Shown here one piece after another: positions 11,686 through 19,201 of a stretch of 64,000 nucleotides of DNA (positions are counted from its first letter, which is position 1; each line of letters begins with the position of its first letter). Both the position numbers and the translations under genes were made by a program. This stretch comes from Paraburkholderia gardini (lineage in GTDB: Bacteria > Pseudomonadota > Gammaproteobacteria > Burkholderiales > Burkholderiaceae). The notes under the pieces are model-generated. The model was given only the letters and a program-made list of their open reading frames with translations. It was not told the DNA's origin and searched no databases. Location: NCBI RefSeq assembly GCF_907164575.1, contig NZ_CAJQYY010000004.1, positions 1 to 64,000 of the forward strand. The letters are read 5' to 3'.

Positions 11686-12522
11686 GTGCCTGTGAAGATC
11701 CGTGTCCTGTCCGACCTGCATCTCGAAAGCGACGAGCCCGAAGTGATCCCCCATGCGAACGCGGATCTGGTGGTGCTCGCCGGCGACATCCACAATCACG
11801 CGCTCGGCCTGCGCTGGGCGGCGGAAACGTTCGATGACGCGGTGCCCGTCATCTACGTGCCGGGTAACCACGAGTACTACGACGGCGAGTTCGGCGCGCT
11901 GGAGTCGGCCATGCACGACGCGGCGCATGCGGTCGATAACATCCACTTCCTGAACAATGCTTCGCTGGTCGCCCCCGACGGCCGCTGGCGCGTGCTCGGC
12001 ACCACGTTGTGGACCGACTTCGCGCTCTACGGCACGAGCGACGAGGCGCGCGCGGAGTCGATTGCCGCGGCCGAGCGCGTGATGCTCGACTTCCGCGGAC
12101 TCATCCAGCTCACCTGGCCAAACGCCCAGGATGCCGGTAACGAAGACGGTAACGCCGCCGGCCCACGCGACTTCACACCCGCCGATTCGCTCGCGCTACA
12201 CAGGAACGCACGCGCCTGGCTCGAGGCGGAACTGGCGAAGCCGTTTGCCGGCAAGACGATCGTCGTGACCCACCACGCGCCGCACCGGCTCAGTCTCGCC
12301 GCCCGTTACGCCGACGACCGCGTGTCGGCCGGCTTCGTCAACGATCTGCCGGAACTCGTCCGGGCACCCGCCGCGCTGTGGATCCACGGGCATACGCATA
12401 CCGCGTTCGACTACACGGTGAACGGCACGCGCGTGGTGTGCAACCCGCGCGGCTATATCGACCGGCGCACCCGCAAGCTCGAAAACCCCGATTTCGCGTG
12501 GGACAAGGTGGTGGAAATCTAG
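11686..12522 (+). CDS. Calcineurin-like metallophosphoesterase
   Basis: A 278-residue protein with the complete two-metal phosphoesterase motif series: SDLHLE near the N-terminus, AGDIHNH, GNHEYYDGEF, THHAPH and HGHTHTAFDY. The start is a GTG at 11686-11688, five bases after the strong box AAGGAGGAG; a second GTG six bases on is less well spaced. It lies 31 bases after the FAD dehydrogenase and is probably co-transcribed. The family hydrolyses phosphomonoesters or diesters of nucleotides and other compounds; no residue seen here narrows the substrate. No signal peptide, so cytoplasmic. Confidence 0.88.
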   Translation: MPVKIRVLSDLHLESDEPEVIPHANADLVVLAGDIHNHALGLRWAAETFDDAVPVIYVPGNHEYYDGEFGALESAMHDAAHAVDNIHFLNNASLVAPDGRWRVLGTTLWTDFALYGTSDEARAESIAAAERVMLDFRGLIQLTWPNAQDAGNEDGNAAGPRDFTPADSLALHRNARAWLEAELAKPFAGKTIVVTHHAPHRLSLAARYADDRVSAGFVNDLPELVRAPAALWIHGHTHTAFDYTVNGTRVVCNPRGYIDRRTRKLENPDFAWDKVVEI

Positions 12523-12718
12523 CGCCGCGGTTCCCATGCGTGGTTCTTTCCGACGCTGCCATTGCGGGAACCTGAAACGATGGCGCGCAACGACTGCGTG
12601 CCGGCGGGCGAATTCGTGTGGTATCGCGTGGGCGGCGATGTCAACCGCCTGCCTGGCGGCAAACAGCGTCTGATCGAAGTCTTACCGTGACCAGACGTCA
12701 CGAACGCAGGCGATCCGG

Positions 12719-12874
12719 TCAGCGAATGTCGGAACGGTCTGAACGAACGGGACGGGACACCTTGAGCGGCACGAGTTGGGGTTGCGGGCGCAGGGTGCGC
12801 AGCAGATTGCGCCCGGCGGCGATTCCGATCAGTCCGAGCATGACGGCAATGCCGACGAGCAGATGCGTATCCAT
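12719..12874 (-). CDS. Small single-span membrane protein (hypothetical)
   Basis: A 51-residue reading frame starting MDTHLLVGIAVMLGLIGIAAG, that is, one hydrophobic helix at the very N-terminus followed by a basic, proline-containing tail (RNLLRTLRPQPQLVPLK). An AGAGGA box lies six bases upstream of the ATG at 12872-12874. The longer in-frame version from 12967 is less plausible because its extra residues are polar and cysteine-rich. Start context and composition support a real small gene; I do not recognise a family. Confidence 0.5.
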   Translation of the reverse strand: MDTHLLVGIAVMLGLIGIAAGRNLLRTLRPQPQLVPLKVSRPVRSDRSDIR

Positions 12875-13077
12875 GAAATTCCTCTTCGTCCGGTTCAGGT
12901 GATGCGATTGATTCGGGTGCTGCGTGTACACATCAGATCGATCGGTGCACCCGCCACACGTTAGCAAATCGATTCGCGCGAAGAAGTAAGGAAGTGTTGC
13001 GGTGCGCCACGGGTGTAACAGCGCGCAACCGCATGCGCACGTCCGGCTAGACAGTCACAACGCGGTCACACGCGTAG

Positions 13078-14016
13078 TCAAGTCCGCGCGAAACGGCGCA
13101 ACTCGGCCTGATCGGTGGCAAGCGTCGCCGGCAGTTCATCGCGCATGAACTCGACCCACGTGCGGATTTTCGCGTCGAGATACTGGCGCGAGGCGTAGAG
13201 CGCGTACACGTTCATTTCCTGCGACGTGTATTCCGGCAGGATCCAGACAAACTCACCGCTACGCAGGCCGCTGATCGCCGAGTAGATCGGAATCAGGCCG
13301 ATGCCCATGCCTTCGCGCACCGCCACCGCCATCGCTTCGGCGACGTTCACCTGAAACGTCGCCGGACCGAGGAACACGGATTCCTGGCCGTTGGGGCCAT
13401 CGAAAATCCATTCGTCGGACGGGAAAACCGGCGTCATCATCTGCAGGCAGGTGTGTTTTGCGAGATCGGCCGGCGTTTGCGGAATGCCATTGCGCTCCAG
13501 ATACGCCGGCGACGCGCAGGCGATGCTGAACGCGCTGCCGAGTCGCTGCGAAACGAGACCGGAATCGGGCAGGCCGGTCGCGAGCGTGAGGGATACGTCG
13601 TAGCCTTCGTCGAGCAGGTCAGGCATGCGCGGGGCGAGCGTCAGCTCGACGTGCACATCCGGATATCGCTTCTGATAACGACCGACGGCGGGCACGACGT
13701 AGTGCTGGCCGAAGCTCGTCATCCCGTGTATTTTCAGCTTGCCGGACGGACGGGCGTGCGCGTCGCCCGCCTCCGCTTCCGCCTGGTCGACATAAGCGAG
13801 AATCTCCTCGCAGCGCTGCAGATAACGCTCGCCCGCTTCGGTCAGCGCGATGCGCCGCGTCGTGCGGTTGAGCAGCCGCGTGCGCAGGTGCGCTTCCAGA
13901 TCGGACACCGCGCGGGAACAATAGGCCGTGGTGGTATTAAGGTGCTGCGCGGCGCCCGTGAAGCTGCCTGCTTCCACGACCCGGACAAAGACGCGCATGT
14001 TTTGAAGCGTATCCAT
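13078..14016 (-). CDS. LysR-family transcriptional regulator (AaeR/DntR-like position)
   Basis: A 312-residue LysR regulator: an N-terminal winged helix-turn-helix (residues ~1-60, MRVFVRVVEAGSFTGAAQHL then YCSRAVSDLEAHLRTRLLNR) and a periplasmic-binding-type effector domain (~90-300). It is transcribed away from the efflux operon beginning at 14171, the classical arrangement in which a LysR protein controls the neighbour. In E. coli the aaeXAB efflux genes lie next to the LysR gene aaeR, which responds to aromatic carboxylic acids; the same role is inferred here. A perfect inverted repeat with T-N11-A geometry lies in the shared gap (14076-14104). A start at the ATG at 14014-14016 matches the usual LysR N-terminus. 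Confidence 0.9.
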   Translation of the reverse strand: MDTLQNMRVFVRVVEAGSFTGAAQHLNTTTAYCSRAVSDLEAHLRTRLLNRTTRRIALTEAGERYLQRCEEILAYVDQAEAEAGDAHARPSGKLKIHGMTSFGQHYVVPAVGRYQKRYPDVHVELTLAPRMPDLLDEGYDVSLTLATGLPDSGLVSQRLGSAFSIACASPAYLERNGIPQTPADLAKHTCLQMMTPVFPSDEWIFDGPNGQESVFLGPATFQVNVAEAMAVAVREGMGIGLIPIYSAISGLRSGEFVWILPEYTSQEMNVYALYASRQYLDAKIRTWVEFMRDELPATLATDQAELRRFART

Positions 14017-14075
14017 ATATCCTTCCTTTAACCCGGTCGATTGTTACATGAATCGCAAGAACGATTATCTCAATT

Positions 14076-14104
14076 CCCGTAAAAATGCCTTTCACTTTTA
14101 CGGG
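14076..14104. promoter_or_regulatory. 29-bp inverted repeat, candidate LysR operator
   Basis: Arms CCCGTAAAA (14076-14084) and TTTTACGGG (14096-14104) are perfect complements separated by 11 bases. The innermost A and T give the T/A-N11-A/T geometry typical of LysR boxes. It lies 60 bases from the LysR start and 67 bases from the efflux start, in an AT-rich gap, with no T-run after it. A second shorter repeat, AATGAC-N15-GTCATT, covers 14131-14157 near the efflux start. Confidence 0.55.
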
Positions 14105-14127
14105 TTATTCAGTAATCGCTGAAAAAA

Positions 14128-14133
14128 TATAAT
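14128..14133 (+). promoter_or_regulatory. Candidate -10 box of the efflux operon
   Basis: TATAAT lies 37 bases before the GTG start of the outer-membrane lipoprotein gene. The best -35 candidate 17 bases upstream, TTATTC at 14105-14110, is weak and abuts the 29-bp inverted repeat, as expected for a promoter activated by a LysR protein bound just upstream. Confidence 0.4.
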
Positions 14134-14170
14134 GACGCACAGTGTTCTATAGTCATTTGAGGAGCAAATC

Positions 14171-15757
14171 GTGCAGTCTCCGGTATCGAAATGGATCGTT
14201 GCGCTCAGCGTTCTTACGATCTCATTAATAATCACCGGCTGTGCCAATACCGGAGGCATCGCGCCGCAGGCGCAGGGGCTCGATTCATCCACGCTCGACG
14301 CCGGCGCGGCGATCCGCACGGCCAACGCGGACGCGAAATGGCCCGACGCCAGGTGGTGGCGCGCCTATAACGATCCGCAACTGAACGCATGGGTGGCCGC
14401 CGCGCAGGCAGGCAATCCGACGCTCGCGGTCGCCCAGGCGCGCGTGCTTCAGGCGCGCTCGCTCGCGGGCGTGGTTGCCTCGGCGCTCTCGCCGCAGGTG
14501 AAGGGCGATCTGTCGATCCAGCGCCAGCACTGGCCGGACAATGTCTATTACGGTCCGGGCCCGCTCGCCGACGCGAACACCTGGAACAACACCGGCACGA
14601 TCAGCCTCTCGTACAACCTCGACCTGTGGGGCCACGATCGCAACAACGCCGAACGCGCGCTGGACATGGCGCACGCGTCAGCCGCCGACGCCCGCGCCGC
14701 CCAGCTCGAACTCGAAGCGAACGTGGTGCGCACGTACGTGCAGATGTCGATGAATTACGCGCTGCTCGACATCGCGAAATCGACGGTCGACCAGCAGCAG
14801 CGCATTCTGGATCTCGCGACGAAGCGCCTGAAAGGCGGCCTCGGCACACAGCTCGAAGTGAGCCAGGCCGAAACGCCGCTGCCGGAATACGAACGTCAGA
14901 TCGACGCCTACGAAGAAGCGATCGCACTCGGGCGCAACCAGCTCGCCGCACTCGCGGGCAAGGGCCCAGGCGCGGGCGAAGCGATCACGCGCCCGACCAT
15001 CGGGCTTGCGGCGCCGGTCGGCCTGCCCTCGACGTTGCCGGCCGAACTCATCGGGCACCGGCCGGACGTCGTGGCCGCCCGCTGGACGGTCGCGGCACAG
15101 GCGCGCGGCATCGACGTCGCGAAGGCCGACTTCTATCCGAACATCAATCTGCTCGCGTCGGTCGGCGGCTTTGCGGCGGCAGGCCCGATGTTCCAGTTCC
15201 TGCACGCGGCGAACGGCGGATGGACGGCCGGCCCCGCGCTGTCGCTGCCGATCTTCGAGGGCGGCCGGCTGCGTGCGCAGCTCGGTGCGGCGTCCGCCGG
15301 CTATGACGCAGCCGTCGATCAGTACAACCAGACGATCGTGAGCGCGCTGAAGGATATCGCCGACCAGATCGTGCGCATGAAGTCGCTCGAAACACAGGCG
15401 AAGGACGAACAGCGCTCCGTCGATGCCGCGCGCCGGAATTTCCAGCTGTCGGCGGAGGGTTACCGGCGCGGCCTGACCGACTACCTGAACGTGCTGATCG
15501 CGCAGACGCAACTGCTGCGCGCCCAGGAAGGCGTTGCGCGCGTGCAGGCCGAACGGATCGGCGTGCAGGCTTCGCTCGTGACCGCCCTCGGCGGCGGCGT
15601 CATCGAACCGGAAGACGGCCCCGATACCACCGAGACGCTACCGGCGCATGGACGCGGCAAGAAGACGCCGGCACCGGCCACACCGGTTGCATCGACGACA
15701 CCCGGCGCGGCGACCGCCGCCACGCCGCGGCCGGTCAGCACGGTGTCACCGAAGTAA
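14171..15757 (+). CDS. NodT/OprM-family outer-membrane efflux lipoprotein
   Basis: A 528-residue outer-membrane channel protein of the TolC superfamily. The N-terminus is a lipoprotein signal with lipobox ITGC (Cys18 or so) after a hydrophobic stretch; the body holds two outer-membrane efflux repeats with long helical segments (ARVLQARSLAGVVASALSP, and GRLRAQLGAASAGYDAAVDQ in the second half). The last ~45 residues are a threonine/alanine/proline-rich tail not usual for the family. It starts with GTG at 14171 after GGAGCAAATC. It is the first gene of a four-gene operon with a FUSC pump, DUF1656 and HlyD adaptor, so this exporter carries its own outer-membrane component, whereas E. coli AaeAB is thought to borrow TolC. 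Confidence 0.9.
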   Translation: MQSPVSKWIVALSVLTISLIITGCANTGGIAPQAQGLDSSTLDAGAAIRTANADAKWPDARWWRAYNDPQLNAWVAAAQAGNPTLAVAQARVLQARSLAGVVASALSPQVKGDLSIQRQHWPDNVYYGPGPLADANTWNNTGTISLSYNLDLWGHDRNNAERALDMAHASAADARAAQLELEANVVRTYVQMSMNYALLDIAKSTVDQQQRILDLATKRLKGGLGTQLEVSQAETPLPEYERQIDAYEEAIALGRNQLAALAGKGPGAGEAITRPTIGLAAPVGLPSTLPAELIGHRPDVVAARWTVAAQARGIDVAKADFYPNINLLASVGGFAAAGPMFQFLHAANGGWTAGPALSLPIFEGGRLRAQLGAASAGYDAAVDQYNQTIVSALKDIADQIVRMKSLETQAKDEQRSVDAARRNFQLSAEGYRRGLTDYLNVLIAQTQLLRAQEGVARVQAERIGVQASLVTALGGGVIEPEDGPDTTETLPAHGRGKKTPAPATPVASTTPGAATAATPRPVSTVSPK

Positions 15758-15770
15758 GCGCGGCGCTCCC

Positions 15771-17972
15771 ATGTCCACACCGCTTTCCTCCGCCCCGTCG
15801 CCGCTCGCCGCGTTCTACACGGCCGCTGCCGACTGGGCCCGCACCGACGGCCGCACCTGGATCTACATGTTCAAGGCGATCGCCGCGGCGCTGCTCACGC
15901 TCGGCATTGCGATGAAGCTCGACCTGCCCCAGCCGCGCACTGCGATGACGACCGTGTTCGTCGTGATGCAGCCGCAAAGCGGGATGGTGCTCGCGAAAAG
16001 CTTCTACCGGATCTGCGGCACGCTCGTCGGGCTTGTCGTGATGCTCGCGCTGCTCGGACTTTTTTCGCAGCAGCCGGAGCTTTTCCTGCTCTCGACCGCG
16101 CTCTGGGTCGGCATCTGCACGGCCGGCGCGGCGCGTAACCGCAATTTCCGCTCGTATGGCTTCGTGCTCGCGGGCTACACGGCGGCGCTGATCGGCATTC
16201 CGGCCTCGCAGCATCCGGACGGCGCGTTCCTGTCGGCGCTCACGCGGGTGGCCGAGGTCACGCTCGGCATCCTGTGTTCGGGCGCCGTCAGCGCGCTTGT
16301 GTTTCCGCAGCATGCGGGCGAACAGATGCGCTCTACCGTGCGCGCACGCTTCAGCGCGTTTGTCGAATACGTGTCCGGCTCGCTGTCCGGCCGCGTGCCG
16401 CGCGAGCAGATCGAAGCGACGAACGCGCGCTTCGTCGCCGATATCGTCGGCTTCGAGGCGACCCGCAGCGTCGCAGTGTTCGAAAGCCCGGAATCGCGGA
16501 TGAAAAGTGGGCGCCTGTCGCGGCTGAACAGCGAGTTCATGACCGCGTCGACACGTTTTCATGCGCTGCATCAGTTGATGAACCGTCTGCACAGGACGGC
16601 CGCCGCCGAAACCATCGCCGCGCTCGAACCGTACTTCAAGGAAATCGCGCCGCTGCTCGCGAAATCGGGCGCGGGCGAGCCGGTGCTGACCGCGAGCGAC
16701 GCCGAGCACGCCGCCGCGCAGCTCGAAGCGTACAAGGCGGCGTTGCCGAAGCGCATCCGTGCGACGCGCGCGGAACTCGAGACGAAACCCGAGTGTCCGC
16801 TGCTCGATTTCGACACGGCGAGCGAGCTGCTGTATCGCTTCGTCGACGATCTGCATGCCTACGCCGCGACGTACGCGTCGCTGGCCGTCGATACGCATGA
16901 GCGCGAACGCTGGATCGAGCGCTACGAGCCGAAGACCAATCCGGTCGCGGCGGGCATCGCGGGCCTGCGCGCGGTCGTCGTGATGCTGGTGCTCAGCGCG
17001 TTCTGGATCGCGACCGCGTGGCCGAGCGGCACGACGCTCGTACTGAATGCGGCGGCGATCTGCGCGCTGGCGTCGTCGTCGCCTTATCCGACGCGCACCG
17101 CGTTCCAGATGGCGGCGGGCACCGTGCTCTCGACGGTCATGGGGATGATCGTCATGTTCGGCATCTATCCGCACATCGACGGCTTTCCGCTGCTCGCCCT
17201 CACGCTCACGCCGTTCCTGCTGCTGGGCGTGTTCATGACGACGCGGCCGAAGCTGGCCGGCTACGGCGTCGGCTATTGCATTTTCTTCTGCTTCCTGGCG
17301 GGGCCGGACAACCTCATCCACTACGACCCGACGAGCTTCATGAACGATGCGCTCGCGCTCGTGATGTCGCTGCTGGTGTCGTCGATTGCGTTCGCGGTGC
17401 TGCTGCCGCCGTCGACGCCGTGGCTGCGCAACCGGCTCTTTCACGATCTGCGCCGCCAGGTGCTGCTGAGTTGCCACGGGCGGCTCGCGCGCCTGCGCTC
17501 GCGCTTCGAGAGCGGCGCGCGCGACCTGATGTTCCAGATCAACGCGCTCGCCGAGGGCGAGCCCGAACTGAAGCTGAAAACGTTGCGCTGGCTCTTCGCG
17601 GTGCTGGAAGTGGGCAACGCGATCATCGATGTGCGCAATGAACTCGCGACGCTGCCCGCCGATCCGCGCTACGCCGGATCGACGCCGTGGCGGGTTGCGA
17701 TCCGCACGATGCGCGACTCGCTCGCGGCGCTCTTCGATCATCCGCGTGCCGACCGCATGGACGAAGCACTGCTCGCCAACGCCGACGCGATCGCGTCGAC
17801 GCAACTGGTGCTCGCGACGTTCACGCCGCCGCGCGAGGAACGCCACCAGCTGCAACGCATTCTGAGTCATCTGCATTTCATACGTACCGCGCTGCTCGAT
17901 CCGCAGTCGCCGCTGGAGGCACTGGTGGGCGAGCGCGACGAGACGCTTGAGGGAGAACGCCATGCCGCGTGA
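15771..17972 (+). CDS. aaeB: FUSC/AaeB-family aromatic acid exporter, inner-membrane component
   Basis: A 733-residue inner-membrane protein of the aromatic acid exporter (FUSC) family. It has two similar halves, each with about five or six hydrophobic segments (first half residues ~25-180, second ~400-560), separated by a helical cytoplasmic region and followed by a soluble C-terminal part. PQPRTAMTTVFVVMQPQSGMV near the N-terminus is characteristic. In E. coli AaeB with adaptor AaeA exports p-hydroxybenzoate and related acids using the proton gradient. The start at 15771 is 13 bases after the lipoprotein gene; the frame upstream of it is only antisense-like arginine-rich sequence. Its stop overlaps the next gene by 11 bases. 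The gene symbol is by analogy. Confidence 0.85.
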   Translation: MSTPLSSAPSPLAAFYTAAADWARTDGRTWIYMFKAIAAALLTLGIAMKLDLPQPRTAMTTVFVVMQPQSGMVLAKSFYRICGTLVGLVVMLALLGLFSQQPELFLLSTALWVGICTAGAARNRNFRSYGFVLAGYTAALIGIPASQHPDGAFLSALTRVAEVTLGILCSGAVSALVFPQHAGEQMRSTVRARFSAFVEYVSGSLSGRVPREQIEATNARFVADIVGFEATRSVAVFESPESRMKSGRLSRLNSEFMTASTRFHALHQLMNRLHRTAAAETIAALEPYFKEIAPLLAKSGAGEPVLTASDAEHAAAQLEAYKAALPKRIRATRAELETKPECPLLDFDTASELLYRFVDDLHAYAATYASLAVDTHERERWIERYEPKTNPVAAGIAGLRAVVVMLVLSAFWIATAWPSGTTLVLNAAAICALASSSPYPTRTAFQMAAGTVLSTVMGMIVMFGIYPHIDGFPLLALTLTPFLLLGVFMTTRPKLAGYGVGYCIFFCFLAGPDNLIHYDPTSFMNDALALVMSLLVSSIAFAVLLPPSTPWLRNRLFHDLRRQVLLSCHGRLARLRSRFESGARDLMFQINALAEGEPELKLKTLRWLFAVLEVGNAIIDVRNELATLPADPRYAGSTPWRVAIRTMRDSLAALFDHPRADRMDEALLANADAIASTQLVLATFTPPREERHQLQRILSHLHFIRTALLDPQSPLEALVGERDETLEGERHAA

Positions 17973-18162
17973 AATTTCCGTCCTGGACGCCTATATACCG
18001 GCCATCGTGCTGCTGTTCATTGGCGGTGCCGCGATCACGTGGGTGCTGGACCGCGTGATCGCGTGGACGGGTTTGTACAGCATCGTCTGGCATCCATCCT
18101 TATTCAGGGCGAGCCTGCTCGTCTGTGTGTGCGGGGTGCTTGGCCTCGCCGTTTATCGTTGA
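17962..18162 (+). CDS. aaeX: DUF1656 (AaeX-like) small membrane protein
   Basis: A 66-residue protein with two hydrophobic helices (about residues 9-28 and 43-62), matching DUF1656/AaeX, the small third partner always found beside AaeA/AaeB. It starts MPREISVLDAYIP, overlapping the end of the FUSC gene by 11 bases, with GGGAGAA six bases before the ATG. The HlyD adaptor follows after 13 bases. The precise job of AaeX is unknown even in E. coli; the gene order here (B-X-A) differs from the E. coli X-A-B order. Confidence 0.85.
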   Translation: MPREISVLDAYIPAIVLLFIGGAAITWVLDRVIAWTGLYSIVWHPSLFRASLLVCVCGVLGLAVYR

Positions 18163-18175
18163 TCAGAGTCGAAAC

Positions 18176-19036
18176 ATGACCATCCGGAAAATCATTGGCT
18201 TTATCGCGACGCTTGCGATCTTTGCAGTCGCGATCTTTATTGGCCGCGCGCTGTGGGTTCACTATATGGACGAACCGTGGACGCGCGACGGGCGTGTGCG
18301 CGCCGAAGTGATCAACATCGCGCCGGACGTCTCGGGCGCGGTGGTGGAACTGCCCGTACACGACAACCAGCTCGTCAGGAAGGGCGACCTGCTGATGCAG
18401 ATCGATCCGTCGCATTACCAGATCGCGGTCGAACAGGCGCAGGCGGCGGTTGCGGCGCGCAAGGCGGAACTGCAGGCACGTCGCGACGATGCGCAGCGGC
18501 GGGCGGATCTGGACAGCCTGGTCGTATCGAAGGAAAGCCGCGAAAACGCTTCACATTCCGCAGCGGCGGCAGAAGCGCAGTATCAGCAGGCGGTTGCCGC
18601 GCTGGATGCGGCGAAACTGAATCTGGAGCGCACGCGGGTGGTGGCGCCGGTGGATGGATATGTCACGAACCTGTCGGTGTATCGCGGGGATTACGCGACG
18701 GCGGGCGCCGCGAAGTTCGCGATCGTCGATAGTCATTCGTTCTGGGTTTATGGGTATTTTGAAGAGACGAAGCTGCCGCGGGTCCGGATCGGCGACAAGG
18801 CCGAGATACGGTTGATGAGTGGTGGCGTGTTGCACGGGCATGTCGAAAGCATTTCCCGCGGGATTTACGATCGCGATAATCCGCAAAGCAGGGAGCTGCT
18901 CGCTGATGTGAATCCGACTTTCAACTGGGTTCGGCTGGCACAGCGGGTGCCAGTTCGAATTCGGATTGATCAGGTGCCTGATGGGCTTGTTCTTTCTGCT
19001 GGCACTACTTGTACTGTTGTTGTTACGCCTCGTTGA
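18176..19036 (+). CDS. aaeA: HlyD-family periplasmic adaptor of the aromatic acid efflux pump
   Basis: A 286-residue membrane fusion protein. One N-terminal transmembrane helix (residues ~6-26, IIGFIATLAIFAVAIFIGRA) is followed by the motif DGRVRAEVINIAPDVSG that opens the lipoyl/barrel-sandwich domain, a coiled-coil hairpin (~75-145, alanine/glutamine-rich), the second lipoyl half (RTRVVAPVDGYVTNLSVYRG) and a beta-barrel. It links the FUSC pump to the outer-membrane lipoprotein. The start at 18176 (MTIRKIIGF) is where family homology begins. It is the last gene of the operon and is followed by a long hairpin element. Confidence 0.9.
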   Translation: MTIRKIIGFIATLAIFAVAIFIGRALWVHYMDEPWTRDGRVRAEVINIAPDVSGAVVELPVHDNQLVRKGDLLMQIDPSHYQIAVEQAQAAVAARKAELQARRDDAQRRADLDSLVVSKESRENASHSAAAAEAQYQQAVAALDAAKLNLERTRVVAPVDGYVTNLSVYRGDYATAGAAKFAIVDSHSFWVYGYFEETKLPRVRIGDKAEIRLMSGGVLHGHVESISRGIYDRDNPQSRELLADVNPTFNWVRLAQRVPVRIRIDQVPDGLVLSAGTTCTVVVTPR

Positions 19037-19049
19037 AGCTGGTTTTGTG

Positions 19050-19187
19050 TTGCCCCTTTGGCGGGGCGGCATTTTGTTTTTCTGGCTTTTTGGCCTTTCC
19101 TTGGTTTGCTTTTGGTCTATTGGCGTTGCCCCTGTGCGGGGCGGCACCAATAGACCGACATGAATGCAAGGAAAGGCCAAAAAGCCA
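19050..19187. repeat. Large hairpin repeat element between convergent genes
   Basis: Perfect 21-bp outer arms (19083-19103 and 19167-19187), perfect 10-bp inner arms GGTCTATTGG / CCAATAGACC (19114-19123 and 19147-19156), and a central GTTGCCCC...GGGGCGGC stem make a ~105-base hairpin. A shorter relative of the centre (GTTGCCCC-N6-GGGGCGGCA) lies just before it at 19050-19072. The position between the stops of aaeA and the chemoreceptor gene suggests a bidirectional terminator or a dispersed repetitive extragenic element; similar GCCCC-loop-GGGGC units are, from memory, frequent in Paraburkholderia genomes. Confidence 0.8.
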
Positions 19188-19201
19188 ACAACAAAAGACC
19201 C

